From Candidatus Altimarinota bacterium (GTDB lineage Bacteria > Patescibacteriota > Gracilibacteria > RBG-16-42-10), in contig JAGNZB010000020.1 in assembly GCA_017984655.1 (NCBI GenBank), positions 1 to 16,258 on the forward strand: a stretch of 16,258 bases of DNA. The letters are read 5' to 3'. Shown here piece after piece: positions 7,620 to 16,133 of this stretch. Numbering within the stretch: position 1 is the stretch's first letter; each line of letters begins with the position of its first letter. A model generated the notes under the pieces. The model made no database searches. It was not told the origin of the DNA and saw only the letters and a list, made by a program, of their open reading frames with translations. Made by a program: the position numbers and the translations under genes.

Positions 7620-7865
7620 ATGCAAATATTCTTTGGTATCTTGGCTATTGTCCTAGCCATTTTCTACATCAAATACAACTACCAAATCACCAACATGGTA
7701 GGCAAATTCCCTTGGGCAGAAAACTATATTGGATTAGGTGGTACGTATCTTGTCCACAAGCTCTTTGCTATCGTCATCATCATCCTCTCGATCATGTGGA
7801 TGACTGGCACATTCCAGACCTTTCTAAGTGACAATGTCGGACCTTATTTCGGCGGTAGAATCTAA
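7620..7865 (+). CDS. Small two-span membrane protein, function unknown
   Basis: I do not recognise a family. Starting at the ATG at 7620, four bases after the lipoprotein stop, the product has 81 residues. It has a first membrane segment at about 2-18 (FFGILAIVLAIFYI), a hydrophilic middle with KFPWAENYIGLGG (29-41), a second membrane segment at about 45-63 (HKLFAIVIIILSIMWM) and a short tail ending GGRI. The open frame runs further upstream, but that part overlaps the lipoprotein gene. Small proteins of this plan are common beside envelope genes; a role with the lipoprotein is only inferred. Its last 42 bases overlap the 3' end of the VTT gene on the other strand. Confidence 0.75.
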   Translation: MQIFFGILAIVLAIFYIKYNYQITNMVGKFPWAENYIGLGGTYLVHKLFAIVIIILSIMWMTGTFQTFLSDNVGPYFGGRI

Positions 7866-8579
7866 GCTTCTCTTGCGTGAGGCACCGGGACCAAAACGCC
7901 AACCAAGCATAAGCAGAACAGCCATCAGGATGAGACCAAACCAAGCATAATGACCACGCTCCACTCCAGCACCCAACAATACATAGGCGATCAGACCGGG
8001 AATCACCCCCAAAATAGTAGCCCAGAAATAATTTTTCAAAGAAACAGCTGATATCCCTAGAGCGAAGTTGAGTAAATCAAAATGCAGCACCGGAATCATC
8101 CGAAGAAAGATCACCGTGCCAAATCCTTTTTCCGCCAAAAGCACATTGTATTTCTTGAGTAATTTCCCTTGCTTGGCCACAAAAAAGTCATAAGCAATGA
8201 AGCGACTAAAAGCGAATTCCACCATAGCGCAGCCCACATCAGAAATGTACATAATCACACTGCCCCAGAGTGGCCCATATGCAGCGCCCGATATAGTCAA
8301 AAACAACCAAGAAGGCAAAAATAAAAATCCCCGGAAGATACCGACAGTAATAAAAACCACAATACCGAACAAACCATTATGCCGTACAACAGATTTGAAC
8401 AAGCCATAGAGCTGTTCAGGAGAGTAGCCAGAAAACAGCACCCATATCACAGCACTAGCAAACACTAGCAACCAAAAAGATAATAATGTCCACTGCAACC
8501 AAGAACTTTTCTTCTTCATAACAAAGTACGTACCCCACCAACATACAGGAATCAAAAGTGAATAGAAAACACTCATCAT
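7824..8579 (-). CDS. DedA/TVP38 (VTT domain) family membrane protein
   Basis: This 251-residue integral membrane protein carries a VTT (SNARE-associated, DedA-like) domain. LPSWLFLTISGAAYGPLWGS (88-107) has the proline-glycine re-entrant pattern of the family, and FLRMIPVLHFDLLNFALG (158-175) is the conserved Arg-Pro segment. Hydrophobic spans are at about 4-20, 30-49, 70-86, 105-120, 185-203 and 212-228. DedA-like proteins are linked to lipid carrier flipping and envelope balance; the substrate here is unknown. Two ATGs stand in tandem at the start (8579 and 8576), with no Shine-Dalgarno sequence. The C-terminal tail is charged and overlaps the convergent 81-residue gene by 42 bases. Confidence 0.9.
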   Translation of the reverse strand: MMSVFYSLLIPVCWWGTYFVMKKKSSWLQWTLLSFWLLVFASAVIWVLFSGYSPEQLYGLFKSVVRHNGLFGIVVFITVGIFRGFLFLPSWLFLTISGAAYGPLWGSVIMYISDVGCAMVEFAFSRFIAYDFFVAKQGKLLKKYNVLLAEKGFGTVIFLRMIPVLHFDLLNFALGISAVSLKNYFWATILGVIPGLIAYVLLGAGVERGHYAWFGLILMAVLLMLGWRFGPGASRKRSLDSTAEIRSDIVT

Positions 8580-8594
8580 CGGATAGCGAATCCA

Positions 8595-8623
8595 TCAACT
8601 CAACGACCAAAGTAACTTATGCT
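8595..8623 (+). promoter_or_regulatory. Possible promoter of the transketolase operon
   Basis: TCAACT (8595-8600, three of six to -35) is followed after 17 nt by TATGCT (8618-8623). Transcription near 8630 would leave about 18 nt before the ATG, with no Shine-Dalgarno sequence. It lies in the 68-nt gap between the divergent VTT and transketolase genes. The -35 is poor. Confidence 0.3.
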
Positions 8624-8647
8624 ACATTGAAACCATAATCCAAAGTC

Positions 8648-9472
8648 ATGTCCCCAAAAGAACTGCAAAGAATCGCCTACCAACTACGAATCACTGTCAT
8701 TGAAATGCTGATCGCATCGCAATCCGGTCACCCAGGTGGCGCATTAGGAATGGCAGAGATCTTTAGTGTGCTCTATTTCAGCTCACTCGTCAGAACCAAA
8801 TCAATAGATCAAGATGACCGAGATAGAATCATCCTTTCTAATGGTCATATTTGTGCCATTCTTTATGCTGCGATGGCAAAAGCAGGGTACTTCCCAGAGT
8901 CCCAGCTCCAAAGCTTTCGTCAGCTCGGTTCACCACTCCAGGGACATCCCAGCATCGTCTTTCTTCCTGCAGTAGAAACCTCATCAGGACCACTAGGACA
9001 AGGAATATCCCAAGCGGTAGGCATGGCACTGGTACTCAAATCATCGCAACCAAAAGCACGAGTCTACTGCCTCATTAGCGATGGCGAATGTGAAGAAGGT
9101 CAAACATGGGAAGCAATGATGGCGGCAGCAAAACAGCAGCTCCACAACCTAACAATCATTGTCGATCGCAATCATATCCAAATCGACGGGACCACGGAAC
9201 ACATTCAACCCGAACTCGATACCATTGCCCAGAAATTCCAAGCTTTTGGCATGCATGTAATCAGGATCAACGGTCACGACGTCACCCAAATCACCACCGC
9301 AATCGAGACCAGCAAAACACAAAAACAACCGACAGTGATTCTCGCTGAGACAACACCAGGCAAAGGAGTCAGCTTCATGGAACATGACTATCACTGGCAT
9401 GGCAAAGCCCCCTCAGTCACCGAAGGTCAAGCAGCTATCATTGAACTAAAGAACACACTCAACCACCTATGA
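8648..9472 (+). CDS. Transketolase, N-terminal subunit (split enzyme)
   Basis: Transketolase moves two-carbon units between sugar phosphates in the pentose phosphate pathway, using thiamine diphosphate. This 274-residue subunit is the diphosphate-binding half. Motifs are SGHPGGALG (26-34), SNGH (64-67), SSGPLGQG (112-119), the binding motif SDGECEEGQTWE (144-155) through DRNHIQIDG (173-181), and TTPGKGVSFMEHDYHWHG (235-252). The usual GDGE at the cofactor motif is SDGE here, a variant I recall from other split transketolase-like proteins. The length is normal for the split form and the following gene supplies the other half, so this is not a broken full-length gene. Its TGA overlaps the ATG of the next gene. 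Confidence 0.93.
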   Translation: MSPKELQRIAYQLRITVIEMLIASQSGHPGGALGMAEIFSVLYFSSLVRTKSIDQDDRDRIILSNGHICAILYAAMAKAGYFPESQLQSFRQLGSPLQGHPSIVFLPAVETSSGPLGQGISQAVGMALVLKSSQPKARVYCLISDGECEEGQTWEAMMAAAKQQLHNLTIIVDRNHIQIDGTTEHIQPELDTIAQKFQAFGMHVIRINGHDVTQITTAIETSKTQKQPTVILAETTPGKGVSFMEHDYHWHGKAPSVTEGQAAIIELKNTLNHL

Positions 9473-10422
9473 CCACTTCACCATCCAGCATCCGTGACGG
9501 ATTCGGCAAAGGAATTGCTAGGGCAGGAATCGACCCCAATGTTTTTGTCTTGTGCGCTGACCTGACAGAATCAATGCGGTTGGAAACATTTCAAGCACAA
9601 CACCCCAAACAGTTTGTGGAATGCGGTGTCGCTGAACAAAATATGGTGGGAATGGCAGCAGGAATGGCTCTAGCAGGCAAAACCGTTTTTGCTTGCAGCT
9701 TCGCCTGCTTCTCACCAGGACGAACCTATGACCAGATTCGTGTCAGTGTGTGTTATCAGCAAGCCAATGTCAAAATCATCGGCGGTCATGCCGGCATCAG
9801 TGTCGGTGAAGACGGTGCCACTCACCAAATCCTAGAAGACATCGCTATCATGCGAGTCCTACCAAACATGCAAGTATTTGTACCAGCTGATAGTGAAGAA
9901 GCCACAGCGATTACGACCTCATTAGCTAAGAGCAAAGGTCCCGCTTACCTGAGACTATCACGAGCCACAAGCCCCGTAGTCACGAATTATCACAACAAAA
10001 CCTTCATCCCAGGGCAAGCAACCGTACTCAAACATGGAAAAGACATCACCCTACTTGCTTGTGGCTTGATGACAGCTATCGCATTAGAAACAGCTACGGA
10101 GTTACAAAAAGCTGGCATTGATGCAGAAGTAATCAATGCGCCAAGCATCAAACCATTTGATACCAAGACACTACGCCAATCTGTCCAAAAGACTGGATTG
10201 CTAGTCAGTATGGAAGAACATCAGATTGCTGGAGGCCTAGGGAGCACAGCAGCTGAATATCTAGCAACTACTCTTCCCACAAAGCAGCTCTACATCGGCA
10301 TCGAGGATAGTTTTGGCCAATCTGGGAAATCCTCAGAATTATTCCAGTTTTACCAACTTGATAGCAAACATTGCTACCAAAAAATTCTCGCCTGGTATCA
10401 AAAAGAACGCCCATCTCGATGA
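9469..10422 (+). CDS. Transketolase, C-terminal subunit (split enzyme)
   Basis: This 317-residue partner supplies the pyrimidine-binding and C-terminal domains. GVAEQNMVGMAAGMALAG (53-70) holds the catalytic Glu (E56) that activates the cofactor. GGHAGISVGEDGATHQ (105-120) is the substrate-side loop typical of this subunit, and a Rossmann-like C-terminal domain covers about 190-317. The ATG overlaps the previous TGA (ATGA), so one-to-one expression by translational coupling is likely and the two subunits should form a heterotetramer. The last codons and the stop lie within the hairpin at 10403-10436. The family could also include a related two-carbon transferase, so the exact sugar substrate is not proved. 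Confidence 0.93.
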   Translation: MTTSPSSIRDGFGKGIARAGIDPNVFVLCADLTESMRLETFQAQHPKQFVECGVAEQNMVGMAAGMALAGKTVFACSFACFSPGRTYDQIRVSVCYQQANVKIIGGHAGISVGEDGATHQILEDIAIMRVLPNMQVFVPADSEEATAITTSLAKSKGPAYLRLSRATSPVVTNYHNKTFIPGQATVLKHGKDITLLACGLMTAIALETATELQKAGIDAEVINAPSIKPFDTKTLRQSVQKTGLLVSMEEHQIAGGLGSTAAEYLATTLPTKQLYIGIEDSFGQSGKSSELFQFYQLDSKHCYQKILAWYQKERPSR

Positions 10423-10436
10423 GAAAGGGCGTTCTT
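10403..10436 (-). terminator. Intrinsic terminator between convergent genes
   Basis: AAGAACGCCC (10403-10412) pairs perfectly with GGGCGTTCTT (10427-10436), and an inner TCTC/GAGA pair (10414-10417 and 10421-10424) closes a GAT loop. On the minus strand the stem runs into five consecutive T, the classic form, so it should end the large surface-protein transcript. On the plus strand only a short T stretch follows, so it would be weaker for the transketolase operon. The transketolase stop (10420-10422) lies in the inner part of the hairpin. Confidence 0.8.
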
Positions 10437-10458
10437 AGAACACACTACAACCAACTTA

Positions 10459-13400
10459 CTAACCGAGACGTCTTCTAAACCAGAGACCAGCAACCATCAG
10501 CAGAGAAACTGCAGGGATAGTAGCCTCAGCCCCAGTCTTTGGCAGCTGAATCGGCATACTCACTGGTACAAAAGGCATCATAGGCAACGGCTCAAATGGT
10601 GGTGGTGACAGTGGCATAGGAGCACTCGCTTGGACAACAGTACGTTCACGACAATCACGAGCACGAGGTGCATCATCAAAGGCATCAGTAAAGTTCACCA
10701 CGATCGTGTTGTCAGCAGTACCCAACAAAGTAGTACCACTATAGAGACCAGCTGTATTGGTGACAAAACCACCAATATTGAGCAAACAAACAGCATCGAC
10801 GTCAGCACCTGGAGCCAATCCTAGAGCACTGGTAGAACTGTCAGTGACACGAATATAACGAGCCCAAGTGAGATCGGCATCTTCCAAGTCAAAACAATTA
10901 CTATTTTGGTTTGAACGGCCTACTCTTTCAAAGTCACTATTTCGAGTGGTTTGTGATACTGACACTGTGTAGCGCTCATTGGCACTATCAGTATCACTAC
11001 TAGGGTCGATCTCAAGTACACAGAAGTCATCACCATCACCATCGACGACAAGCTTCTCAGAAGTAGAGCTTCTACCGACAGTAAAGGTCACCCTACCGTC
11101 TTCCCCCAAAGAAACAAATTCCTGATCAGGAGCATCAAGGGCGGCATCGGCATCGTCATGAGTAGTAGAAGAACCGAGACTAGCGTTTCTCACTCTTTCG
11201 ATATAGAAATCATCATCTTCCCGATCCGCACCCGCACTGAGACGGTAATTGCGCAAAGGGAAATCATCTTCATCCAAAATTCGCGCCTGATAGGTAATTG
11301 TTTGAGAAGCACTAGCTCCTACAGCAATACCATTCAACTCCAATTCACCCGCAGCGAGCTGTGTACTATTTAAGGTACCAGTAGAGTGCACCACATTACT
11401 GAGGCTCTCTTCAGCACTAGGAATCGAATCACGAACAGTCAGTCCTGTAGCTGCCTGTCCGACATTGTCCACATCAACACGATAACGAACAACATCACCA
11501 GGCTCATACACATGATCATCATCCACAGCTAGATCACGTTTCTCGATGGTCAAAAGACCAGTACCACTGACAGCGCCAACATTGATAGTCGCAGTTGACT
11601 CATTACTAGTAACTTGAGAATTCTGAGCGACAATAGTATTGCCACAAGTAGTCACGGTAGTGATAGCTGGATTGATCACGGCAGTGAAACGCACTACCAC
11701 CGGAGTATTTGGCACCAGAGTAGCGACATTCCAAGTGATCGCACTAGTACTAGTATTAACGGTACCATCATCAAGAGCGGTCACTTGTGAGATTGAGGCC
11801 ACACAAGTAGGAATAACATTATTACCAACCAATGTATCATTGAGATCATCCACAATAGACACATCAGTGAGTGAAGCAGTACCAGTATTGGTTACAGTCA
11901 TCGTATAAGTGACGGTAGCACCAGGTGCTGGCGTTGTCGGTGACACAGTTTTTTCAACTGACAACTGTCCCTGTCCAGTACGGATACAAGCACTGTCAGC
12001 AGTGGAGAGCCCAGCCAAACTGCTTCTAGCGGTCACGAGGTTACAGATATTAGTAGCCAAAGTCTGACTAGTCACTGTAAATCCAGTAATGCGAATATGC
12101 AGAATCTGACGTTCTTCTAGCTCTGTAGGGAAATCCACACCCGAAATCACTCCGGTAGAAGGATTGATAGTACAAGTACCGACATAAGTATGAGTATGAT
12201 TATCAAACTCCTCAGGATCGCCACCAGCTTGTGTATTGAAACTACAAACCGCAGTACCACTCAGTCCTGCAGGAAGATCTTCATCGATGATCAGACCAGC
12301 AAGGTTGGCGTCGGCTGAGGTATTCTGCACATCAATATAGTAAGTCAAAGCGGCATTCGCTGCAGCAGTTGGTGCCCCAGTACTAGTATCGAAAGACGTC
12401 TCCGGTCCATTGCCAATCACAACTGATTTGGCAACCGAGAGACCAGGATCAAGCACCTGCATACAAGCAGTATCACTAGCAATAATAGTATTACTGGTAG
12501 TAGTCGCAGTATTACAGATCGCACTAGTACTTGGATAAGCAAGCAGTTCTGGTACAGTAAACCCAGTCACTAGCACATGAAGATGCTGATTAGCGGCGAT
12601 AGAAAATGTCTGAATGCCACTGACAGTAGTATCACTATCAAATGAAGGCGCAGTATATCCACAAGGGACCAAGGTACCACTATCATTACTTGGATCAGTA
12701 TCAATAGCAGTAGCATTGAGCCAACAAACCACAGTGGGTGTCCCAGTGAGTGATGTTGGGAATGTATCGCTCAAGGTACCCGTAGCAGTACGGTTATCAC
12801 TATTGACGTTGGCTACATGAATCGCATACGCAATTGCGTCACCACGGAAAGCGTCAATCGTACTAGGAGAGTCCGCATTGGCAAAAGCACTACCACTGGC
12901 AGAGATTTGTTTCTCCAAGTTGGTAAAAGCTTGGGTAGTTGAAGGTGTAGGACAGTTTGCCAAAGCAGTCTCAACCTCATGATCATCATCCGTAGTACCA
13001 CTCTGCGTCCAATTCAACATTTCACTAGAGAGACCAGCGCCAACCGTATTGGTCACGGTACAATCCATATCATCAAGAATGATCTCATCGACTGCCACAA
13101 TGACAGTGATGTGGAGCACTTCACCAGGTTCAAGAGTTGGGAAGGTTGTAGTACCCAAGATATTTGACCCACTTGGCGCAGTACAGTCAACTACGGTCCC
13201 AGCATCCACCTGGAAAGAACAACTTGTGAGCGTCGTCTGTGATGGCAAAATATCACTCAATGTCCCCGCTGGTAATGGCAAATCCACACTACCGGTATTG
13301 GTCAGATCAATAAGATAAGTCAGTGTGCTACCAGGTTCGGCAGCAGGTGAAGCTGATACTAATGTCTTTTGAAGACTATAAGTAGGTGAGACAATCAAAG

Positions 13401-16032
13401 CATTGGCTGAGAACTCTGAGGTAGACCCAAGACAACTAATATAGTGGTCACTATCTGATAACGAATACATATCCAACCAAGGATCACTCAGATAGCTAAT
13501 AGTAGTAGGAGCAGGGATGTCTACATCATAACAAGTAGGAGATGCTACATCATCACTGTAGTGCTCAGGATTGTTGACACCGGGTAAATTACCTGGCAAC
13601 CACAAACCACCGATCTCACTGGAATACATGGCTTGATTGCTAAAATCAGCAACCGATGCCGTATTCATAAACGCATCTTGTTCATCACAAGGAGTGGGAT
13701 CACCATCATCCCAACAAAGCGCTTCACGATTGAACGCTGTCGCAGTCGCTGTGACAATACCTCCTGTAAATGGCTTCACGCTATCAGCTGTTGGGTACTC
13801 AGTGGAGCTGACAAACTGGCTAGGATCGATATGCCACTCCCCCTCATAATCACTGTCATCGTCATATGGCACGTAAGCAGTACCCAAAAAACGAGCACCC
13901 TGGCCATGACCTAGCTCATGATTCATCGTAGTTCCACTACCATTGGATTCATTCCAAAAATCAATATCACATTGAGCCCGCATCTGGTCAGCATCACTTG
14001 GAGTTTGATTACCAAGACCGCCGCTGCCTGGACAAAGGACTTGAAAAACTTCCACAATTGATCCTTCTGGAGCGGTTCCGTAAATATCTGTGATCGTAGA
14101 ACCAGTATTGATCACTGGTGTATTGAACAATCTATTGGCACCAGCATCAGGATCAAAACCAGCATCGGCAGTGCTTTGACTGGTCGCAATATCATCATTC
14201 TCAGTAATCGTATAATCAGTATTGACTCGCTGTGGACTTTGCTGTGGCTGCCAAGCTGGGTGCGCATCTTCGCCACATTGCAGCTCATCAGACAAGGTAA
14301 TCGCTGGGTTATTCCAGTATGAATCACCCTGACTATCCAACAAATTAAGATCGGCAGTTGCATAATCTTCCAAATCGATACCAATGCCGTATGACCCACT
14401 ACCAGTATCAATAGCAGTGCTAGCATCATTACGGAAGATACTATTCTGAAGAATGGTATTAGCATAACTTTGGAAAGGAACGGCGCCACCTGAGTTTGAA
14501 AGGGTATTGATCAAGTTCGTCTTCTCACCACCAACAGTAAGGGAATCACAAGCAATACTCTGAATATAAATACCATTTCGATGATTGGTAGCTATTTGAT
14601 TCTGATAAATCTTATTGTGGAAAGAAGGCCCCACTTTACTACCATCATAGTAGGTACGACCCGTATCTTCTGACGCTAGCAGACCATTTGGATCAGCATC
14701 AGGACACTCATTAATCAAACCTTCAGAGACATCAACAAAACGAATACTAATACCATCACAAGCATTGGAAGCAGCAAGATAATTGGCCCCATCAACATCA
14801 CTATTCAGTGCCAATGATCCACTACCAGAGCCATCAGTGCTCAACGGTAAGGGGAATTCAGTATGTTGAGGAAATGGTGTGGCCAAAGTAGCACCAATAT
14901 AGTTGCTAAAAATGAGCACAGCTGATGATCCCAACAAAGTGATACCATCACCCCGACGAAGCTCATCACCATTCTGCGAATCAATCACAAAACCATTATT
15001 GAGAATAATATTTTTGGTAATTAAAATCGGCAAGCCATCTTCATCCCCCAATGAAAGACGATTATACGATGACCGCACAGTCACACCTGACCCACGATTA
15101 CCTTGCAAGGGATCAACATCATTTCCTTGGAGTGTACCAATCAAATTATTGACAATCTGACTACCGGACACACGGGTAAAAGTGGTCGATCCATCTCGAG
15201 CCTCGAGACGTACTCCATCCAACTGACTATTCACTATGATATTACCGTAAATGTAAATTTGAGAAATGTCATTAGATTCTGCCATCACACAGATACCATG
15301 GGTACCAATTGATTCTTCCTCATCGATGACCGTACGGCTAGATGTACCAATCCAGTTATTGGTGATATTCACATTCGAAACTCCGCTACCACTAAATACT
15401 CCCTCGGTAGGATTGGTAACTTCAATACCATTTCCCACGGTACCAACAATTTTCAATCCACTAATAATACTATTATTAGACGTCACACGGATCAGTGCAG
15501 CTTCACTTTTTCCAGTAGTACAAACTGCACTAGGCCCCACAAAAGCCAAAACATTAAGAGCCGTAACAGTAATCAATGGATCGTTAGCCACAATCGAACC
15601 CGCGATTTCAATTCCTGCTTGTTCTTCATCATCCACTTGCAACGTACCGAGCAATGTAATCGTCTGCGCAGTCAAGGTATCAAACACAATTCGGTTCGCA
15701 CCAGGTGATAGAGCACCGCTACCCGCCAAAGCAACAGCATCACGCAAAGTACAACCAGGTTGTGGAGTTGGAGTAATCAGTGAAGGCATCAAGACCTCAC
15801 AATTGCTTGGATCAGGAGTCAGGAGATCTCCGAAATCAGTCACAGCAATATCATTATCCTCATAGCCACCTGGAGGATCGGCAAAAATATTTCTAAGATC
15901 TTGCGGTATTGGCATCATCGCTAAGACTACTGCTACAGCAATACCGGCAGAAATGACTTTGCGAAGATTCCAACGATGGCGCACCGTAGTGGGAACTAAA
16001 GCATTCACAAAGGAAACAAGGCGGGGGAACAT
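10459..16032 (-). CDS. Giant LPXTG-anchored surface protein with beta-helix and DUF11 repeats
   Basis: This is a 1857-residue secreted protein. A long signal region (1-51; hydrophobic core about 27-41, likely cut near IFA-DPP) leads to CTLRDAV (94-100), like the CSLREA element at the start of surface beta-helix proteins. A parallel beta-helix follows (about 115-600) with repeated N-x-I-G-T turns (NNWIGT, NNLIGT, SNYIGA). An Ig-like sandwich (about 636-770) has GTAPEGSIVEVF and ends GGIVTATATAFN. Five DUF11-like repeats start near 885, 1038, 1198, 1357 and 1493, each with a KT/EK-type strand and an NTG-like turn. An acidic domain (about 1600-1780) and a Pro-rich linker come next. The end is LPKTG (1830-1834), a hydrophobic segment and RRR, a sortase sorting signal. 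It is acidic, with paired Cys in several repeats. It is probably involved in adhesion or a surface coat; no enzymatic role is proved. No sortase lies in the window. Confidence 0.93.
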   Translation of the reverse strand: MFPRLVSFVNALVPTTVRHRWNLRKVISAGIAVAVVLAMMPIPQDLRNIFADPPGGYEDNDIAVTDFGDLLTPDPSNCEVLMPSLITPTPQPGCTLRDAVALAGSGALSPGANRIVFDTLTAQTITLLGTLQVDDEEQAGIEIAGSIVANDPLITVTALNVLAFVGPSAVCTTGKSEAALIRVTSNNSIISGLKIVGTVGNGIEVTNPTEGVFSGSGVSNVNITNNWIGTSSRTVIDEEESIGTHGICVMAESNDISQIYIYGNIIVNSQLDGVRLEARDGSTTFTRVSGSQIVNNLIGTLQGNDVDPLQGNRGSGVTVRSSYNRLSLGDEDGLPILITKNIILNNGFVIDSQNGDELRRGDGITLLGSSAVLIFSNYIGATLATPFPQHTEFPLPLSTDGSGSGSLALNSDVDGANYLAASNACDGISIRFVDVSEGLINECPDADPNGLLASEDTGRTYYDGSKVGPSFHNKIYQNQIATNHRNGIYIQSIACDSLTVGGEKTNLINTLSNSGGAVPFQSYANTILQNSIFRNDASTAIDTGSGSYGIGIDLEDYATADLNLLDSQGDSYWNNPAITLSDELQCGEDAHPAWQPQQSPQRVNTDYTITENDDIATSQSTADAGFDPDAGANRLFNTPVINTGSTITDIYGTAPEGSIVEVFQVLCPGSGGLGNQTPSDADQMRAQCDIDFWNESNGSGTTMNHELGHGQGARFLGTAYVPYDDDSDYEGEWHIDPSQFVSSTEYPTADSVKPFTGGIVTATATAFNREALCWDDGDPTPCDEQDAFMNTASVADFSNQAMYSSEIGGLWLPGNLPGVNNPEHYSDDVASPTCYDVDIPAPTTISYLSDPWLDMYSLSDSDHYISCLGSTSEFSANALIVSPTYSLQKTLVSASPAAEPGSTLTYLIDLTNTGSVDLPLPAGTLSDILPSQTTLTSCSFQVDAGTVVDCTAPSGSNILGTTTFPTLEPGEVLHITVIVAVDEIILDDMDCTVTNTVGAGLSSEMLNWTQSGTTDDDHEVETALANCPTPSTTQAFTNLEKQISASGSAFANADSPSTIDAFRGDAIAYAIHVANVNSDNRTATGTLSDTFPTSLTGTPTVVCWLNATAIDTDPSNDSGTLVPCGYTAPSFDSDTTVSGIQTFSIAANQHLHVLVTGFTVPELLAYPSTSAICNTATTTSNTIIASDTACMQVLDPGLSVAKSVVIGNGPETSFDTSTGAPTAAANAALTYYIDVQNTSADANLAGLIIDEDLPAGLSGTAVCSFNTQAGGDPEEFDNHTHTYVGTCTINPSTGVISGVDFPTELEERQILHIRITGFTVTSQTLATNICNLVTARSSLAGLSTADSACIRTGQGQLSVEKTVSPTTPAPGATVTYTMTVTNTGTASLTDVSIVDDLNDTLVGNNVIPTCVASISQVTALDDGTVNTSTSAITWNVATLVPNTPVVVRFTAVINPAITTVTTCGNTIVAQNSQVTSNESTATINVGAVSGTGLLTIEKRDLAVDDDHVYEPGDVVRYRVDVDNVGQAATGLTVRDSIPSAEESLSNVVHSTGTLNSTQLAAGELELNGIAVGASASQTITYQARILDEDDFPLRNYRLSAGADREDDDFYIERVRNASLGSSTTHDDADAALDAPDQEFVSLGEDGRVTFTVGRSSTSEKLVVDGDGDDFCVLEIDPSSDTDSANERYTVSVSQTTRNSDFERVGRSNQNSNCFDLEDADLTWARYIRVTDSSTSALGLAPGADVDAVCLLNIGGFVTNTAGLYSGTTLLGTADNTIVVNFTDAFDDAPRARDCRERTVVQASAPMPLSPPPFEPLPMMPFVPVSMPIQLPKTGAEATIPAVSLLMVAGLWFRRRLG

Positions 16033-16065
16033 GGTTTTTTGTGTTAGTTTTTTGATTTTCCGATT

Positions 16066-16094
16066 ATTTTACCACTTTTAGAAACCAACAGCAA
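16066..16094 (-). promoter_or_regulatory. Possible promoter of the surface-protein gene
   Basis: TAAAAT (16071-16066, five of six to -10) lies 17 nt from TTGCTG (16094-16089, three of six to -35). Transcription would begin near 16059 and leave an A-rich leader of about 27 nt before the ATG at 16032, with no Shine-Dalgarno sequence. Confidence 0.35.
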
Positions 16095-16105
16095 CAACCA
16101 GTTCC

Positions 16106-16133
16106 AATTAGCAATTAGGAATTAGTAATTAGG
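16106..16133. repeat. Four tandem 7-bp repeats (AATTAGN)
   Basis: AATTAGC, AATTAGG, AATTAGT and AATTAGG follow each other without gap, with only the seventh base changing. Copies spaced by seven bases do not sit on one DNA face. The array lies just upstream of the surface-gene promoter, so it could be a slippage-prone spacer or a binding array. Confidence 0.75.

Noticed and set aside
15266..15865. Plus-strand open frame of 199 codons opposite the giant gene
   Set aside because: It is the mirror of the beta-helix coding sequence, low in complexity (Ser/Thr/Pro/Ile/Val), with no start signal. The minus-strand protein has clear domains across the same bases.
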